Positions 13,430 to 21,827 of a stretch of DNA of 29,316 nt are shown here, piece by piece. Position 1 is the stretch's first letter; each line of letters begins with the position of its first letter. Made by a program: the position numbers and the translations under genes. A model generated the notes under the pieces. That model did not search any database, was not told the DNA's origin, and saw only the letters and a list, made by a program, of their open reading frames with translations. Origin of the DNA: a virus; IMG/VR virus record IMGVR_UViG_3300046028_003087, positions 1 through 29,316 of that record; one strand, 5' to 3'.

Positions 13430-14668
13430 ATGAACAACGCAACCGACATAGAAGAATCAGTAATTGGAGTTTTAATGATTGACAGTACTGCGATAATGCG
13501 TTGTACTATTGAGCCACATCATTGCTACTCAGAGGAGAATAAAACAATCTTAAAGGCTATTTTTGAACTTGCAGAAGAGAACAAACCTTTTGACATGTTA
13601 TCAATTAATCAAAAGTTAGGTGGTAAGTTAATGAATGAGTTAGTCGCTATAAGCTCACGTCTTAGCTCAAAAGCAAACTTAGAGTACCATTGTTCAATAA
13701 TTATTCAAAAGTTCATTACAAGGGAATTAATCATGCTTTGTCAACGAACTATCAGCGAAGCAAACAACATCGATAATGATATTTTCCAAACTATTCAAAA
13801 ACACACCACCGAGTTAGAATCATATTCGATCAAACACAAAAAAGATTTTAATAAGTTTGAAACCGTTGCAAAAGAAGTAATTAAGAAAATAGAGTTGATG
13901 CAATCGAGTGGAAAGAGTTTAGTCGGTTTAGATACTGGGTATGAAAGGCTAAATAAAATTTCACACGGGTGGCATTCGCCTGACTTGGTTATTTTAGCAG
14001 CGAGACCTGCGACGGGTAAGACTGCATTCGCTTTGAACCTTGCGGTTAATTTGGCAAAACAAAATATACCAGTTGCATTTTTTAGCCTGGAGATGTCAAC
14101 CGAACAATTAGCGACAAGGGTAATTAGTTCAATGACGGGGATATACTCTAATTATTTGGCAAAGGCTGAAATACATGAGGGGAATTGGCGAACTATTTTA
14201 AGTACTGATTTTAATTTGCCTTTATATATTGACGATTCAGCGAGTTTAAATATCGTAGATTTTAAAGAAAAGGCAAGAAAAGCTAAAAAGAACTTTGGAA
14301 TTAAGGCTATATTTGTAGACTATTTACAACTTTTAACGGTCTATGGCAAAGGGAATAGAGAACAAGAGATAAGTACTATTTCAAGAACTTTCAAAGCAAT
14401 GGCCAAAGAATTAGATATTCCAATTATCGCACTGGCGCAGTTGAGTAGGGACGTTGAGAAAAGAAGTGGAGAGCCAAGATTAAGCGACTTAAGAGAGTCG
14501 GGAGCTATTGAGCAAGATGCTGACATTGTAATTGCATTACACAATGAAGAACCAGAAAGCGACAATCCATTGATAAAAGTATTATATTTGAAGCATAGAA
14601 ACGGCGAGGTAGGATTCGTTAGACTTCAATTTGAAAAAGGTAAACAATTATTTAAAGATACATTATAA
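13430..14668 (+). CDS. dnaB: Replicative DNA helicase DnaB
   Basis: 412 residues. The N-terminal helical DnaB domain (1-110) starts IEESVIGVLM, and the RecA-like ATPase domain shows Walker A ARPATGKT (191-198), FSLEMS (218-223), Walker B VDYLQLL (296-302), AQLSRDVEKR (336-345) and LRESGAIEQDAD (354-365), all standard DnaB strings. It unwinds DNA at the fork as a hexamer on the lagging strand. It starts straight after the putative loader gene. Slightly shorter than bacterial DnaB, as phage versions often are. No intein. Confidence 0.97.
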   Translation: MNNATDIEESVIGVLMIDSTAIMRCTIEPHHCYSEENKTILKAIFELAEENKPFDMLSINQKLGGKLMNELVAISSRLSSKANLEYHCSIIIQKFITRELIMLCQRTISEANNIDNDIFQTIQKHTTELESYSIKHKKDFNKFETVAKEVIKKIELMQSSGKSLVGLDTGYERLNKISHGWHSPDLVILAARPATGKTAFALNLAVNLAKQNIPVAFFSLEMSTEQLATRVISSMTGIYSNYLAKAEIHEGNWRTILSTDFNLPLYIDDSASLNIVDFKEKARKAKKNFGIKAIFVDYLQLLTVYGKGNREQEISTISRTFKAMAKELDIPIIALAQLSRDVEKRSGEPRLSDLRESGAIEQDADIVIALHNEEPESDNPLIKVLYLKHRNGEVGFVRLQFEKGKQLFKDTL

Positions 14669-14684
14669 AAAACAACATACAAAA

Positions 14685-15167
14685 ATGACAACAACAGCAG
14701 ACTCAAAACAGTACACTGACACAGAAATTAAAAGATTGTACAAACGATTACTTATTGACCATGAAAATCTAAAGATTAGATACACAAAACAATTAAACGA
14801 AAACAAACTTTTAATTGCTAAATTAGAAAGACCTAAAAGGGTAGAATTGCCAACGGACTTGCAAAGAGTAAAGGACATTATAAATAATGAATTAGGAGTT
14901 GACATTGATGTACAAATAAGGCAAAGGGATGTAGTAGACGCAAGGTCGATGTATTACTACTATATTAGACATAGCACTCTGATGTCTTTAAAAAAGATTG
15001 CATTAACTTTAGAAACAAAACACGATCATTCAACCCTGATTCATTCAATCAGTATGCACGAAGATAATATGGTTTATGATAAAGTTTACAAGTCGAAGTA
15101 CGAAACTATTTTAAGAAAAATTGCAGAATTAAACACACAAAATGAAACAAGTCCTAATAACAATTAA
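14685..15167 (+). CDS. Stand-alone DnaA domain IV-like DNA-binding protein
   Basis: 160 residues from the ATG at 14685; an in-frame ATG at 14631 lies within dnaB and is rejected. Residues 10-50 form a charged coiled coil; 57-145 resemble DnaA domain IV, with VDARSMYYYYIRHSTLMSLKK, then KHDHSTLIHSI (112-122) containing the DHST string by which DnaA recognises its box. There is no ATPase domain. A free domain IV could bind DnaA boxes at a phage origin or displace host DnaA. It lies between dnaB and ninG. The fold call is good; the role is inference. Confidence 0.75.
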   Translation: MTTTADSKQYTDTEIKRLYKRLLIDHENLKIRYTKQLNENKLLIAKLERPKRVELPTDLQRVKDIINNELGVDIDVQIRQRDVVDARSMYYYYIRHSTLMSLKKIALTLETKHDHSTLIHSISMHEDNMVYDKVYKSKYETILRKIAELNTQNETSPNNN

Positions 15168-15273
15168 GTATACTAAAGGTCTTGAAAGTAGTACTCAAGT
15201 AATAAACTTAAATGATTTTTACAAGGCCAAAGCAAGACTGGAGAAATTAGGATATAAAGTTGAAAAATTATGA
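15142..15273 (+). CDS. 43-residue protein between DnaA-like and NinG genes
   Basis: ATG at 15142 lies inside the end of the DnaA-like gene, and the TGA at 15271-15273 overlaps the ninG ATG. The product is basic, with a beta hairpin (VLITIKYT...QVINL) followed by a helix (DFYKAKARLEKLGY). The ATGA overlap and fold-like pattern support it. Function unknown. Confidence 0.6.
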   Translation: MKQVLITIKYTKGLESSTQVINLNDFYKAKARLEKLGYKVEKL

Positions 15274-15788
15274 AAACCTGCAAAATATGTCTCAATCAGT
15301 TTGAACCGAGTAAACCATTACAAGTTACTTGCTCATATTCTTGTGCATTATCGTATGCAAGAGGGCACATGGCAAAAAAAGTAAAGGCAGAGAACAAGGT
15401 TAAAAAGGAAAGGATGAAGACCAAGAGCCAACACTTAAAGGAATTGCAAACTATATTTAACAAGTACATTCGAACAAGGGATTTAAATTTGCCTTGCGTT
15501 TCATGTAATGATAGGATAAGTGGAACTCCTCACGCTTCACACTTTCTTTCAGTTGGTTCGCATCCTGCCTTAAGATTTAATGAGTTTAACGTTCATTCAT
15601 CTTGTAGCCAATGCAACACCCACCTACATGGTAACCTTGTAGAATACTCTTTAAGACTTCCCGATAGGATAGGCCAAGACAACTACGATAAGTTAATAGC
15701 CAGTAGAGGCGATAGGTTGCAGTTAAGTATTCCTGAGATTGAACTATTGAAAACCATTTATAAAAATAAAATAAAAGACTACATTTAA
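15270..15788 (+). CDS. ninG: NinG/Rap recombination endonuclease
   Basis: 172 residues. Two cysteine clusters frame a basic helix: CKICxxxF at 4-11 with Cys21 and Cys25, then CVSC (76-79), HASHF (88-92) and SCSQCNTHLHGN (111-122), followed by LIASRGDR. This is the layout of lambda NinG (Rap), a structure-specific nuclease that resolves D-loops and Holliday junctions. It fits at the end of the recombination-replication region. The start overlaps the small gene's stop. Confidence 0.9.
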   Translation: MKTCKICLNQFEPSKPLQVTCSYSCALSYARGHMAKKVKAENKVKKERMKTKSQHLKELQTIFNKYIRTRDLNLPCVSCNDRISGTPHASHFLSVGSHPALRFNEFNVHSSCSQCNTHLHGNLVEYSLRLPDRIGQDNYDKLIASRGDRLQLSIPEIELLKTIYKNKIKDYI

Positions 15789-15795
15789 AAAATAA

Positions 15796-15827
15796 TTTGG
15801 TACTTTGAAGATAAATATTTAATATTG
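15796..15827 (+). promoter_or_regulatory. Bacteroidetes-type promoter, TTTG-N20-TAATATTG
   Basis: TTTG at 15796-15799 and TAATATTG at 15820-15827 are 20 bases apart. The -7 box is the same variant as at 5045 and 24339. The ATG at 15836 is eight bases downstream. It would drive the unit that begins with the sigma-like regulator. Confidence 0.6.
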
Positions 15828-15835
15828 TAAACATT

Positions 15836-16048
15836 ATGAACGACTTAGTATACAACTATATCGACAACTTAGTAGAGAAAATCGCCACAAAAGAGGGTGG
15901 GTGTTCTCGCAACCGTAAGCCTGAAAAGGTAGAGTTTTGGATTCACCGACCTAATTATACAACGGTAGTCACAGTGACCTATAAAGAGTTAGAAAAGTGT
16001 ATGATGTTGGCTTGTTACCCTGAACATTTAATCAAGTACATTGAGTGA
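15836..16048 (+). CDS. Small protein of unknown function (70 aa)
   Basis: 70 residues: a helical start, a Cys-Arg-Asn turn (GGCSRNRKPEKVEFW) and a beta section (TTVVTVTYKELEKC). It is the first gene behind the promoter at 15796-15827. It overlaps the sigma-like gene by eight bases. No family recognised. Confidence 0.6.
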   Translation: MNDLVYNYIDNLVEKIATKEGGCSRNRKPEKVEFWIHRPNYTTVVTVTYKELEKCMMLACYPEHLIKYIE

Positions 16049-16565
16049 GAAGTTCAACATACAACTATGTGAGTTTAACGACTCAAAGATTTTTAACGAT
16101 TATTGTAAAAAGTACGGGCATAGCGACCACCAAGAATTAAAGAGCGAAGTCTTAACAATCCTTTTGGAACTGCCTCAACACAAAAAGGACACAATAGCTG
16201 AGAATAACTATTTAACTCCTTACGCTTTGCAGATTCTAAAATTCCAAGTATCACATTGTAATTGGACTGCGTTTCGCAAGAAGTTTGGCAATAGAGAGAA
16301 TTTAGTTTTAGTAGATACCTTTGAGGATATTGAGGACATTGAATATTTTGAAGATGAAATACACGTTGAGAAGATTGTAGCGAAGATTGAAGAGGATATG
16401 CTCGATCAAAACAATAAATATTTTTATCATTCAAGATTATTAAACGAACTTATTATCACTGGAGTAAACACCAAACAACTAAGCAGAGACATTGGAATCC
16501 CTTATACCTCAGTCCGTCACGCAATAAAAGAATATAGATTACACCTTAAAGAATGGTTAAAATAA
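16041..16565 (+). CDS. Sigma-factor-like transcription regulator (TTG start)
   Basis: 174 residues. No ATG fits the N-terminus, and the frame opens with TTG at 16041 inside the end of the previous gene. The N-terminal half (about 28-85: DHQELKSEVLTILLELP, then YLTPYALQILKFQV) resembles sigma region 2, and the C-terminus has a clear helix-turn-helix (about 143-166: TKQLSRDIGIPYTSVRHAIKEY) like region 4. A strongly acidic linker (DTFEDIEDIEYFEDE) joins them. Phages of this type probably use such proteins to redirect host RNA polymerase to middle or late promoters. Divergence is high, so a general HTH regulator is the alternative. Confidence 0.6.
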   Translation: MSEKFNIQLCEFNDSKIFNDYCKKYGHSDHQELKSEVLTILLELPQHKKDTIAENNYLTPYALQILKFQVSHCNWTAFRKKFGNRENLVLVDTFEDIEDIEYFEDEIHVEKIVAKIEEDMLDQNNKYFYHSRLLNELIITGVNTKQLSRDIGIPYTSVRHAIKEYRLHLKEWLK

Positions 16566-17599
16566 TATACATTAACGAAAAGGATTCGGGGATAGGCTAC
16601 CATAGATTGCAAGTTCCATTTGCGAACATGGATGAGGACTATAAGGACTTAGACATCAAAGGGACTAATGGGTTTACTTTAGACTTCCATCCTCGCCAAT
16701 TTGATATAGTAGTTTTGAATAGGCTCTACAAGCATGACGAGGACTATCTTTTAAAGGCAAAGGATAGTGGTTGTAAAATCATTTTAGACATTGACGATTG
16801 GATTCAGTTGCCAGGATATCATCACCGTGACGGGGTTAAGGACTCTATTGTAGAGCAAAGAATACTTGATGCTATAAGTTATGCTGATGTCATTTGGACT
16901 GCCTCAGAGTTTCTTAAAGAGTGTTTAAAAGACTATCATTCAAATATTGTTTACATACCTAACGGCATTGACTTTAAACAACCGCAATTTATCCCACAAA
17001 GAAACAAGCAAGAAAAATATACCATTGGTTGGATAGGGGCGAATAACCACCAATTAGATATAAGGAAATTGATTGAACCATTTAAGAAACTTCTTAAGAA
17101 CAAGAATCATAAACTTATTTTTGGTGGTTATGTCCACATCCCCGAAGAGGATAGGCAATTCCCTAAATCCCCAAGTTATTATGAAATCATAGAATCTTAC
17201 TTTACTTCAAATTCTCAAAGGCCACCTGACCAATACCAAAGGATTGAATGGATGGACATTATGAACTATGCTTTAATGTACAATTTAATGGACTGCGCCC
17301 TTGCTCCTTTAAACTCTGACAAGTTCAGTTTATGTAAATCAAACATTAAGGTACTGGAGGCAGGTGCGTTCTCATTACCGATTATTTGCAGTAACGTAGC
17401 ACCATACAAAGAGTTTATTGAACAAGGCTTAGTCTTGACACCTAAAGGGGATTGGGACGGGACAATGAAGTCTTTAATCAGCAACCCGATAAAAGGTATT
17501 CAATTAGGGGCAAAGCTTCACGAATACGTCAAAGAGAATTACAATATTAAAACAGTTAATAAAAAAAGATATGATAGTATTATCAGCCTTATGGCTTAG
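16553..17599 (+). CDS. GT-B fold glycosyltransferase (GT4-like)
   Basis: 348 residues. The N-terminal lobe starts with a strand and the loop DSGIGYHRLQVP; DIDDW (79-83), IPNGID (135-140) and IGWIGANNH (158-166) mark the lobe junction. In the C-terminal lobe, KVLEAGAFSLPIICS (266-280) is the nucleotide-sugar-binding helix of GT4 enzymes, with Glu269 as the expected ribose-binding residue. It would transfer a sugar from a nucleotide donor. Acceptor unknown: host surface glycan, virion protein or DNA are all possible. It starts 13 bases inside the sigma-like gene and leads a sugar/methyl modification cassette. Confidence 0.85.
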   Translation: MVKIIYINEKDSGIGYHRLQVPFANMDEDYKDLDIKGTNGFTLDFHPRQFDIVVLNRLYKHDEDYLLKAKDSGCKIILDIDDWIQLPGYHHRDGVKDSIVEQRILDAISYADVIWTASEFLKECLKDYHSNIVYIPNGIDFKQPQFIPQRNKQEKYTIGWIGANNHQLDIRKLIEPFKKLLKNKNHKLIFGGYVHIPEEDRQFPKSPSYYEIIESYFTSNSQRPPDQYQRIEWMDIMNYALMYNLMDCALAPLNSDKFSLCKSNIKVLEAGAFSLPIICSNVAPYKEFIEQGLVLTPKGDWDGTMKSLISNPIKGIQLGAKLHEYVKENYNIKTVNKKRYDSIISLMA

Positions 17600-17801
17600 C
17601 GGATTTGCATTCGCTCTGCATGAATTTTTCCAATTTTTAATCAGTAAGTTTCCGAATAGAAAACTAAAGAAACCATTTTCTTGCGTCACGTGTCTTTCAT
17701 TTTGGATCGGGTTGATAGCTTCAATAGTTATGTTAGACCCTTATTTAATCTTTTTACCTTTCGTGTTTACAAAAATAATCAATAGGTATTTATGGAGTTG
17801 A
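17571..17801 (+). CDS. Small membrane protein with CVTCLSFW motif
   Basis: 76 residues with hydrophobic segments at about 3-22 and 40-66 and a basic loop between them. The motif PFSCVTCLSFWIGL (35-48) is the CxxC-x-x-FW signature of a small integral-membrane family (DUF1360-like by memory). It begins 29 bases inside the glycosyltransferase gene. It might anchor the modification enzymes, but no function is known. Confidence 0.6.
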   Translation: MIVLSALWLSGFAFALHEFFQFLISKFPNRKLKKPFSCVTCLSFWIGLIASIVMLDPYLIFLPFVFTKIINRYLWS

Positions 17802-18031
17802 GCAAAATGCAATACGAGTTAATAGTTGATTCTATAAGTCGCTATCGTTTGACAATGGAGCATCGTTTCATGGTCTACACGGACGAGGACATACATAAAG
17901 CAAATGTATTAAGAAAGGATTTAGGGATAGCAGGAGAACCAGTTTGTATGTCTTGCGATGGCTTAGCATACTCTGAGGCTTTATTTGGAGCGTTAAATAA
18001 ATTAGTAATTAAATATGAGCAAATACATTAA
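17792..18031 (+). CDS. Small protein of unknown function (79 aa)
   Basis: 79 residues, helical, with a CMSC pair at about 52-55. It overlaps both neighbours (10 and 17 bases), in line with tight coupling in the cassette. No family recognised. Confidence 0.55.
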   Translation: MELSKMQYELIVDSISRYRLTMEHRFMVYTDEDIHKANVLRKDLGIAGEPVCMSCDGLAYSEALFGALNKLVIKYEQIH

Positions 18032-18788
18032 AGTAAATCATTCAGGGAATGCAGGTGACCTCATCTATTCCCTATCAAGTCTTTACCAATATTGTCAAGA
18101 CAATGACTGCAAAGTAGTTTACTACATTAAAATCGGTGTGCCAAGTGGATTTACGGATGAAACGCATCCCGTCGGTTCGGTAATGATGAATGATGCGATG
18201 TACAATTTTATTGCCCCATTGCTAAAGGCTCAACCATACATACATGATGTTATCAAATTAGCCAAAGGAGAGAACATGGTTGTAGATTATGACTTGGATT
18301 TATTTAGAAAAGAATACAAGAACTTGTCTGCAGGTAACATTCAAAACTGGATAGCAAACGCTTACCACGAATTTAGACCGAACTTAAGTAAGCAATGTCT
18401 TTTCATCCCTGAGAACATCGGCAACAATTATATCATAGTCAATAGGACTACCCGTTACAATAACTTCTTTATTGATTATTCAGTCTTAGAGAAGTACGAT
18501 AATGTTTACTTTGTAGGCACTGAGAAGGAGTTTAAACGCTTTTCAATCCACAATGATAAGATACAACACTTAAAAGTTTCAAACGCCTTAGAGTTAGCCG
18601 TAGCGATTAATGGTTGCAAGTTATTTATTGGAGGTCAGAGTTTAGCGTTTAGCATTGCAGAACAATTAAAAGTTAAACGAGTTTTAGAACAATACGTCTA
18701 CGCACCGAATGTAATTCCTCAAGGTGGCGAGTGGTTTACCTTTCACACCAACGAACAATTTAAAAACATTTTAGATAAAATATTATGA
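18015..18788 (+). CDS. Putative glycosyltransferase (GT9/heptosyltransferase-like)
   Basis: 257 residues. The N-terminus KVNHSGNAGDLIYSLSSLY (6-24) matches the first strand and loop of GT-B enzymes of the heptosyltransferase sort (the GD-x-x-x-x-L pattern), and the C-terminal LFIGGQSLAFSIAEQLKVKRVLE (about 206-228) corresponds to the donor-binding strand and helix where GT9 enzymes have G-x-x-S-G. Shorter than typical GT9. It follows another glycosyltransferase and precedes two methyltransferases, so the set could build and cap a sugar group. Substrate unknown. Confidence 0.65.
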   Translation: MSKYIKVNHSGNAGDLIYSLSSLYQYCQDNDCKVVYYIKIGVPSGFTDETHPVGSVMMNDAMYNFIAPLLKAQPYIHDVIKLAKGENMVVDYDLDLFRKEYKNLSAGNIQNWIANAYHEFRPNLSKQCLFIPENIGNNYIIVNRTTRYNNFFIDYSVLEKYDNVYFVGTEKEFKRFSIHNDKIQHLKVSNALELAVAINGCKLFIGGQSLAFSIAEQLKVKRVLEQYVYAPNVIPQGGEWFTFHTNEQFKNILDKIL

Positions 18789-19432
18789 TTGAAGAATACG
18801 AAAAAATAGGGAACAGTTACAAGAGCAAAGTCTTTGGCAACCCTCAAGACATTTACACTGATAACTATTGGTCGACACCGATAAGGTCATCCATTGACGA
18901 ACAAGTGTCTAATGTTGTAGACAAGAATAGGCTTGTTATTGAAAACTTAACACACATACATCCTAAAGTAAATTTAGAGATTGCGTGTTCTCCTGGTGTA
19001 TTGTTAGGCGAAATGGAAAATGATTTTGTATGTTTAGGAATAGAAGTTGATGAAAAGTACAAACAACAAATTGAAAAGTATTCTAAGACTGCAAAGCTAA
19101 TGTTTGGGTTTTTCCCAGAAATAACTAAAAACTTAGTACCAAATAAATTTAGCAACATAATCGCATTAGATGTATTTGAACACATAGAGGATAGTCAAGG
19201 CTTTTTAGAGGAGTGCAATCGTTTAATGGTAACGGGTGGACACTTAATAATTCAAAGTCCTATAATTTTGGAAGACGGCCAAATGGATGACAAGATGTTC
19301 AACGGCTTAGAACATATTTGGATATACGGCATCGAAGATTTAAAAGACCTATTACTTAAAAACGGTTTTGAAGTTTTGAAAGTAGATAGGCACAAAGTTG
19401 GTCACGAACAAATTGTAGCTAAAAAACTATAA
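18785..19432 (+). CDS. Class I SAM-dependent methyltransferase
   Basis: 215 residues. Motif I is LEIACSPGV (64-72), a variant of E-x-G-x-G-x-G; the acidic strand end is GIEVDE (85-90); motif IV region IALDVFEHIED (126-136) and GGHLIIQSP (151-159) are typical of the Methyltransf_11/23 group that caps sugars and small molecules. The overlap with the preceding glycosyltransferase (ATGA) suggests its substrate is the sugar product. Confidence 0.8.
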   Translation: MIEEYEKIGNSYKSKVFGNPQDIYTDNYWSTPIRSSIDEQVSNVVDKNRLVIENLTHIHPKVNLEIACSPGVLLGEMENDFVCLGIEVDEKYKQQIEKYSKTAKLMFGFFPEITKNLVPNKFSNIIALDVFEHIEDSQGFLEECNRLMVTGGHLIIQSPIILEDGQMDDKMFNGLEHIWIYGIEDLKDLLLKNGFEVLKVDRHKVGHEQIVAKKL

Positions 19433-19434
19433 TC

Positions 19435-19998
19435 ATGGCTGAAACATCTAAAAGTAAACCACGCAGAGAAGCAAACGGATTCTTTGACAAATATGTTCAA
19501 GGCAAAGTAATTGACATCGGAGTTGGTCGAATAGACACACACGATGGAGCTGATGCCTTAACGGATTGGTGCGACACTTGGGATAAAGATAACGGCAACG
19601 CAGAACTAATGGAGTCAGTCCCCGACAATACCTATGACTTAGTTTACAATTCTCACTTACTTGAACACCTTGACCGCCCTGAGTTAGCGATAATGAATTG
19701 GATGCGAATCACTAAGCCTAACGGGTATTTAATTATAGCAGTACCTCATAGAGATTTGTATGAACGTAAAATAAAGATGCCGAGCAAATGGAATAAAGAC
19801 CACAAATTCTTTATCCTACCTGACACCGAAGACCTACCTGACACCCGAAGTTTAAAACACCTTATTGAAGTTGGTTGCAGGAATTTTAACTATAAAATAA
19901 TCAGCATTGAAACCAATGACACCTCCGATAATAAGGGTGAACCCGAAGAACACGGTAACGGTGAATATCAGATTGAGGCAATTATTCAGAAATTATAA
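19435..19998 (+). CDS. Second class I SAM-dependent methyltransferase
   Basis: 187 residues. Motif I VIDIGVG (25-31), the strand DLVYNSHLLEHL (68-79) and NGYLIIAVPH (96-105) show the fold; this is again the Methyltransf_11 type. Shorter and only distantly like the preceding enzyme, so not a recent copy. It starts two bases after it. Acceptor unknown, but it most likely works on the same modified product. Confidence 0.8.
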   Translation: MAETSKSKPRREANGFFDKYVQGKVIDIGVGRIDTHDGADALTDWCDTWDKDNGNAELMESVPDNTYDLVYNSHLLEHLDRPELAIMNWMRITKPNGYLIIAVPHRDLYERKIKMPSKWNKDHKFFILPDTEDLPDTRSLKHLIEVGCRNFNYKIISIETNDTSDNKGEPEEHGNGEYQIEAIIQKL

Positions 19999-20019
19999 AC
20001 AAAAAACAATATAATACTT

Positions 20020-21027
20020 ATGATGGGACGCAACAAAATGCAAGTGAACAAATTAACTGAGGACGCAATCTTAAAGTTTCCTGAGTTATCAAAGTCTTCA
20101 ATAGCGAGATACTTACACGCTACCTACCCTTTACACTTTAACAATATAGAGAACGCCAGGTCAATGGTTCGAAAGCTAACGGGTGCGCAAGGTGAATCGA
20201 GAAGGCATTACAAACAAGTTGACCATGTGCCGAATGTTGAAACCCAATTCAACTTACCAAAGTCAGAGGGCAAGTCAAGAGAGTTCTACCACTTAGACAA
20301 GAACATTACAAACGCTTTAATCTTGTCAGACATACACTTCCCTAACCACGATGTCGAAGCTTTAAGGAATGCTTTAATCTACGGTAAGGAGAACAACATT
20401 GATTGTATAATCTTAAACGGGGATATCTTAGACAACGAACCATTCACAAATCACGATGCACCGCCTCAGAAGTTAACCGCAGTAGCTGATTGGTTTCAGA
20501 TGGCTGAGGACTTTTTAGATATGTTAATTAAAGAGTTTAACGTGCCGATACATTGGACGGAAGGGAATCACGATAATTGGTATAAGAGATGGCTAATGAA
20601 AAAAGCACCAATCCTTTTTAATGATGCTTACTATACCATGTCATCAAGACTAAAGCTAAGAGAGAAAGGAATCAAGTTCCATGACCAAGACGTAATATTT
20701 ATGGCAGGCAAACTCCCAATCACTCACGGACACTTATTAGTTAGGGGTGCATTCTCTCCAGTGAATCCATCAAAGGGAATCTTCAACAAACTAAAAGGCT
20801 CAATGTTGATAGGCCATTGCCATCAAACCTCCGAACACTCTGAAAGTTTATTAGATGGTTCTTTGATAACAACTTATTCAACGGGTTGCCTTTGTACTTT
20901 AGCCCCAAGCTATGACCCTCACAATATGCGCCATAATTTAGGATTTGCAAGAGTAGAGATAAAAGAGAACGGACACTACCGAGTACACAATAAACGGATG
21001 GACTACTTTACTAAACAAATATACTAA
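20020..21027 (+). CDS. Calcineurin-like metallophosphoesterase with N-terminal HTH-like region
   Basis: 335 residues. Metal-binding motifs are complete: SDIH (103-106), NGD (133-135), EGNHD (181-185), HGH (236-238) and GHCH (265-268). These enzymes hydrolyse phosphate mono- or diesters, including nucleic acids. The first 60 residues are helical (LTEDAILKFPELSKSSIARYL) and resemble an HTH, so it may act on DNA. Start at 20020 (MMGRNK) is one of three nearby ATGs. It sits just before the terminase genes, where phosphoesterases of this type are found in several phages; the role there is unclear. Confidence 0.85.
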   Translation: MMGRNKMQVNKLTEDAILKFPELSKSSIARYLHATYPLHFNNIENARSMVRKLTGAQGESRRHYKQVDHVPNVETQFNLPKSEGKSREFYHLDKNITNALILSDIHFPNHDVEALRNALIYGKENNIDCIILNGDILDNEPFTNHDAPPQKLTAVADWFQMAEDFLDMLIKEFNVPIHWTEGNHDNWYKRWLMKKAPILFNDAYYTMSSRLKLREKGIKFHDQDVIFMAGKLPITHGHLLVRGAFSPVNPSKGIFNKLKGSMLIGHCHQTSEHSESLLDGSLITTYSTGCLCTLAPSYDPHNMRHNLGFARVEIKENGHYRVHNKRMDYFTKQIY

Positions 21028-21257
21028 TGTGGATAGAAGTATTTGAACTAACCCAAAAGCAAGAAGAGGAAGACTTTTATAGTTTAACTGATTGCAATGT
21101 AGTAAAGAGATACTTTCTTACTATGGATAGCTTTGCCCCATACACTGACTATGACGGATTGGAGTACACCTCATTCTACTCGGGAGGTATGGAGTGGATA
21201 TCATGGCTTAGCTTACAAGAATTTATGGATATTTATATTAACCCAAAACAAGTATGA
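21027..21257 (+). CDS. Small acidic protein of unknown function (76 aa)
   Basis: 76 residues, acidic and aromatic (many Tyr, Trp, Asp, Glu), beta-rich by look. The ATG overlaps the phosphoesterase stop (TAATG), and the TGA overlaps the next ATG. No family recognised. Confidence 0.6.
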   Translation: MWIEVFELTQKQEEEDFYSLTDCNVVKRYFLTMDSFAPYTDYDGLEYTSFYSGGMEWISWLSLQEFMDIYINPKQV

Positions 21258-21400
21258 AACCAAAACAAAAAACCGACATTGACAAGTACAGTAAGCAAGG
21301 GGAGGCAACACCAAAGATTAAACGCCCTCAGTTTACGAGTAACTTCACAACCGACAATAGACTATTTTACCTTTACTTAGACATCATTAGACAAAAATAA
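21254..21400 (+). CDS. 48-residue protein before the terminase genes
   Basis: ATG at 21254 overlaps the previous stop (ATGA), and TAA at 21398-21400 is one base before the terS start. Basic N-terminal half (KPKQKTDIDKYSKQ), then an aromatic helix (NRLFYLYLDIIRQK). It fills the gap exactly, which is the main support. Function unknown. Confidence 0.65.
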   Translation: MKPKQKTDIDKYSKQGEATPKIKRPQFTSNFTTDNRLFYLYLDIIRQK

Positions 21401-21401
21401 T

Positions 21402-21827
21402 ATGGCAGGACATCCAAGAAACTTCGAAACACCTCAAGACCTATGGGCAGAGTTTTGTGCTTATGCAGAAGATACTAAGAACAAACCAAGATACAAGACT
21501 CAATTTGTAGGGAGAGAAGGAGACATGGTTAAAGAACCTTTAGAGAGACCTTTAACTATTGAAGGGTTTAAAAATTGGTGCTACGATAAAATAGGAGTAG
21601 TGGAACAATATTTAACTAATCAAGACGGTTTGTATAAAGAATACATTGGTATCTCTACACGTATACGAGAGTCAATCAGACAAGACCAAATAGAAGGCGG
21701 TATGGTTGGACAGTATAACCATTCAATAACTGCAAGGCTAAATGGTTTAGTAGATAAGACCGATAATAAGAATGAAACATCAGGCGAGATAATAGTTAAG
21801 TATGCCGACGGAGTTAATCCTGCATAA
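21402..21827 (+). CDS. terS: Terminase small subunit
   Basis: 141 residues. The N-terminus (GHPRNFETPQDLWAEFCAYAE) and the central PLTIEGFKNWCYDK string are those of Bacteroidetes phage DNA-packaging small subunits; the helices at 55-120 would form the ring, and the end ADGVNPA would contact the large subunit. It recognises the packaging site and brings DNA to TerL. The gene overlaps terL by 26 bases, the usual arrangement. Confidence 0.8.
   Translation: MAGHPRNFETPQDLWAEFCAYAEDTKNKPRYKTQFVGREGDMVKEPLERPLTIEGFKNWCYDKIGVVEQYLTNQDGLYKEYIGISTRIRESIRQDQIEGGMVGQYNHSITARLNGLVDKTDNKNETSGEIIVKYADGVNPA

Noticed and set aside
21028-21036. TGTGGATAG, close to a DnaA box
   Set aside because: A single imperfect copy that spans a start codon; no cluster of boxes around it.
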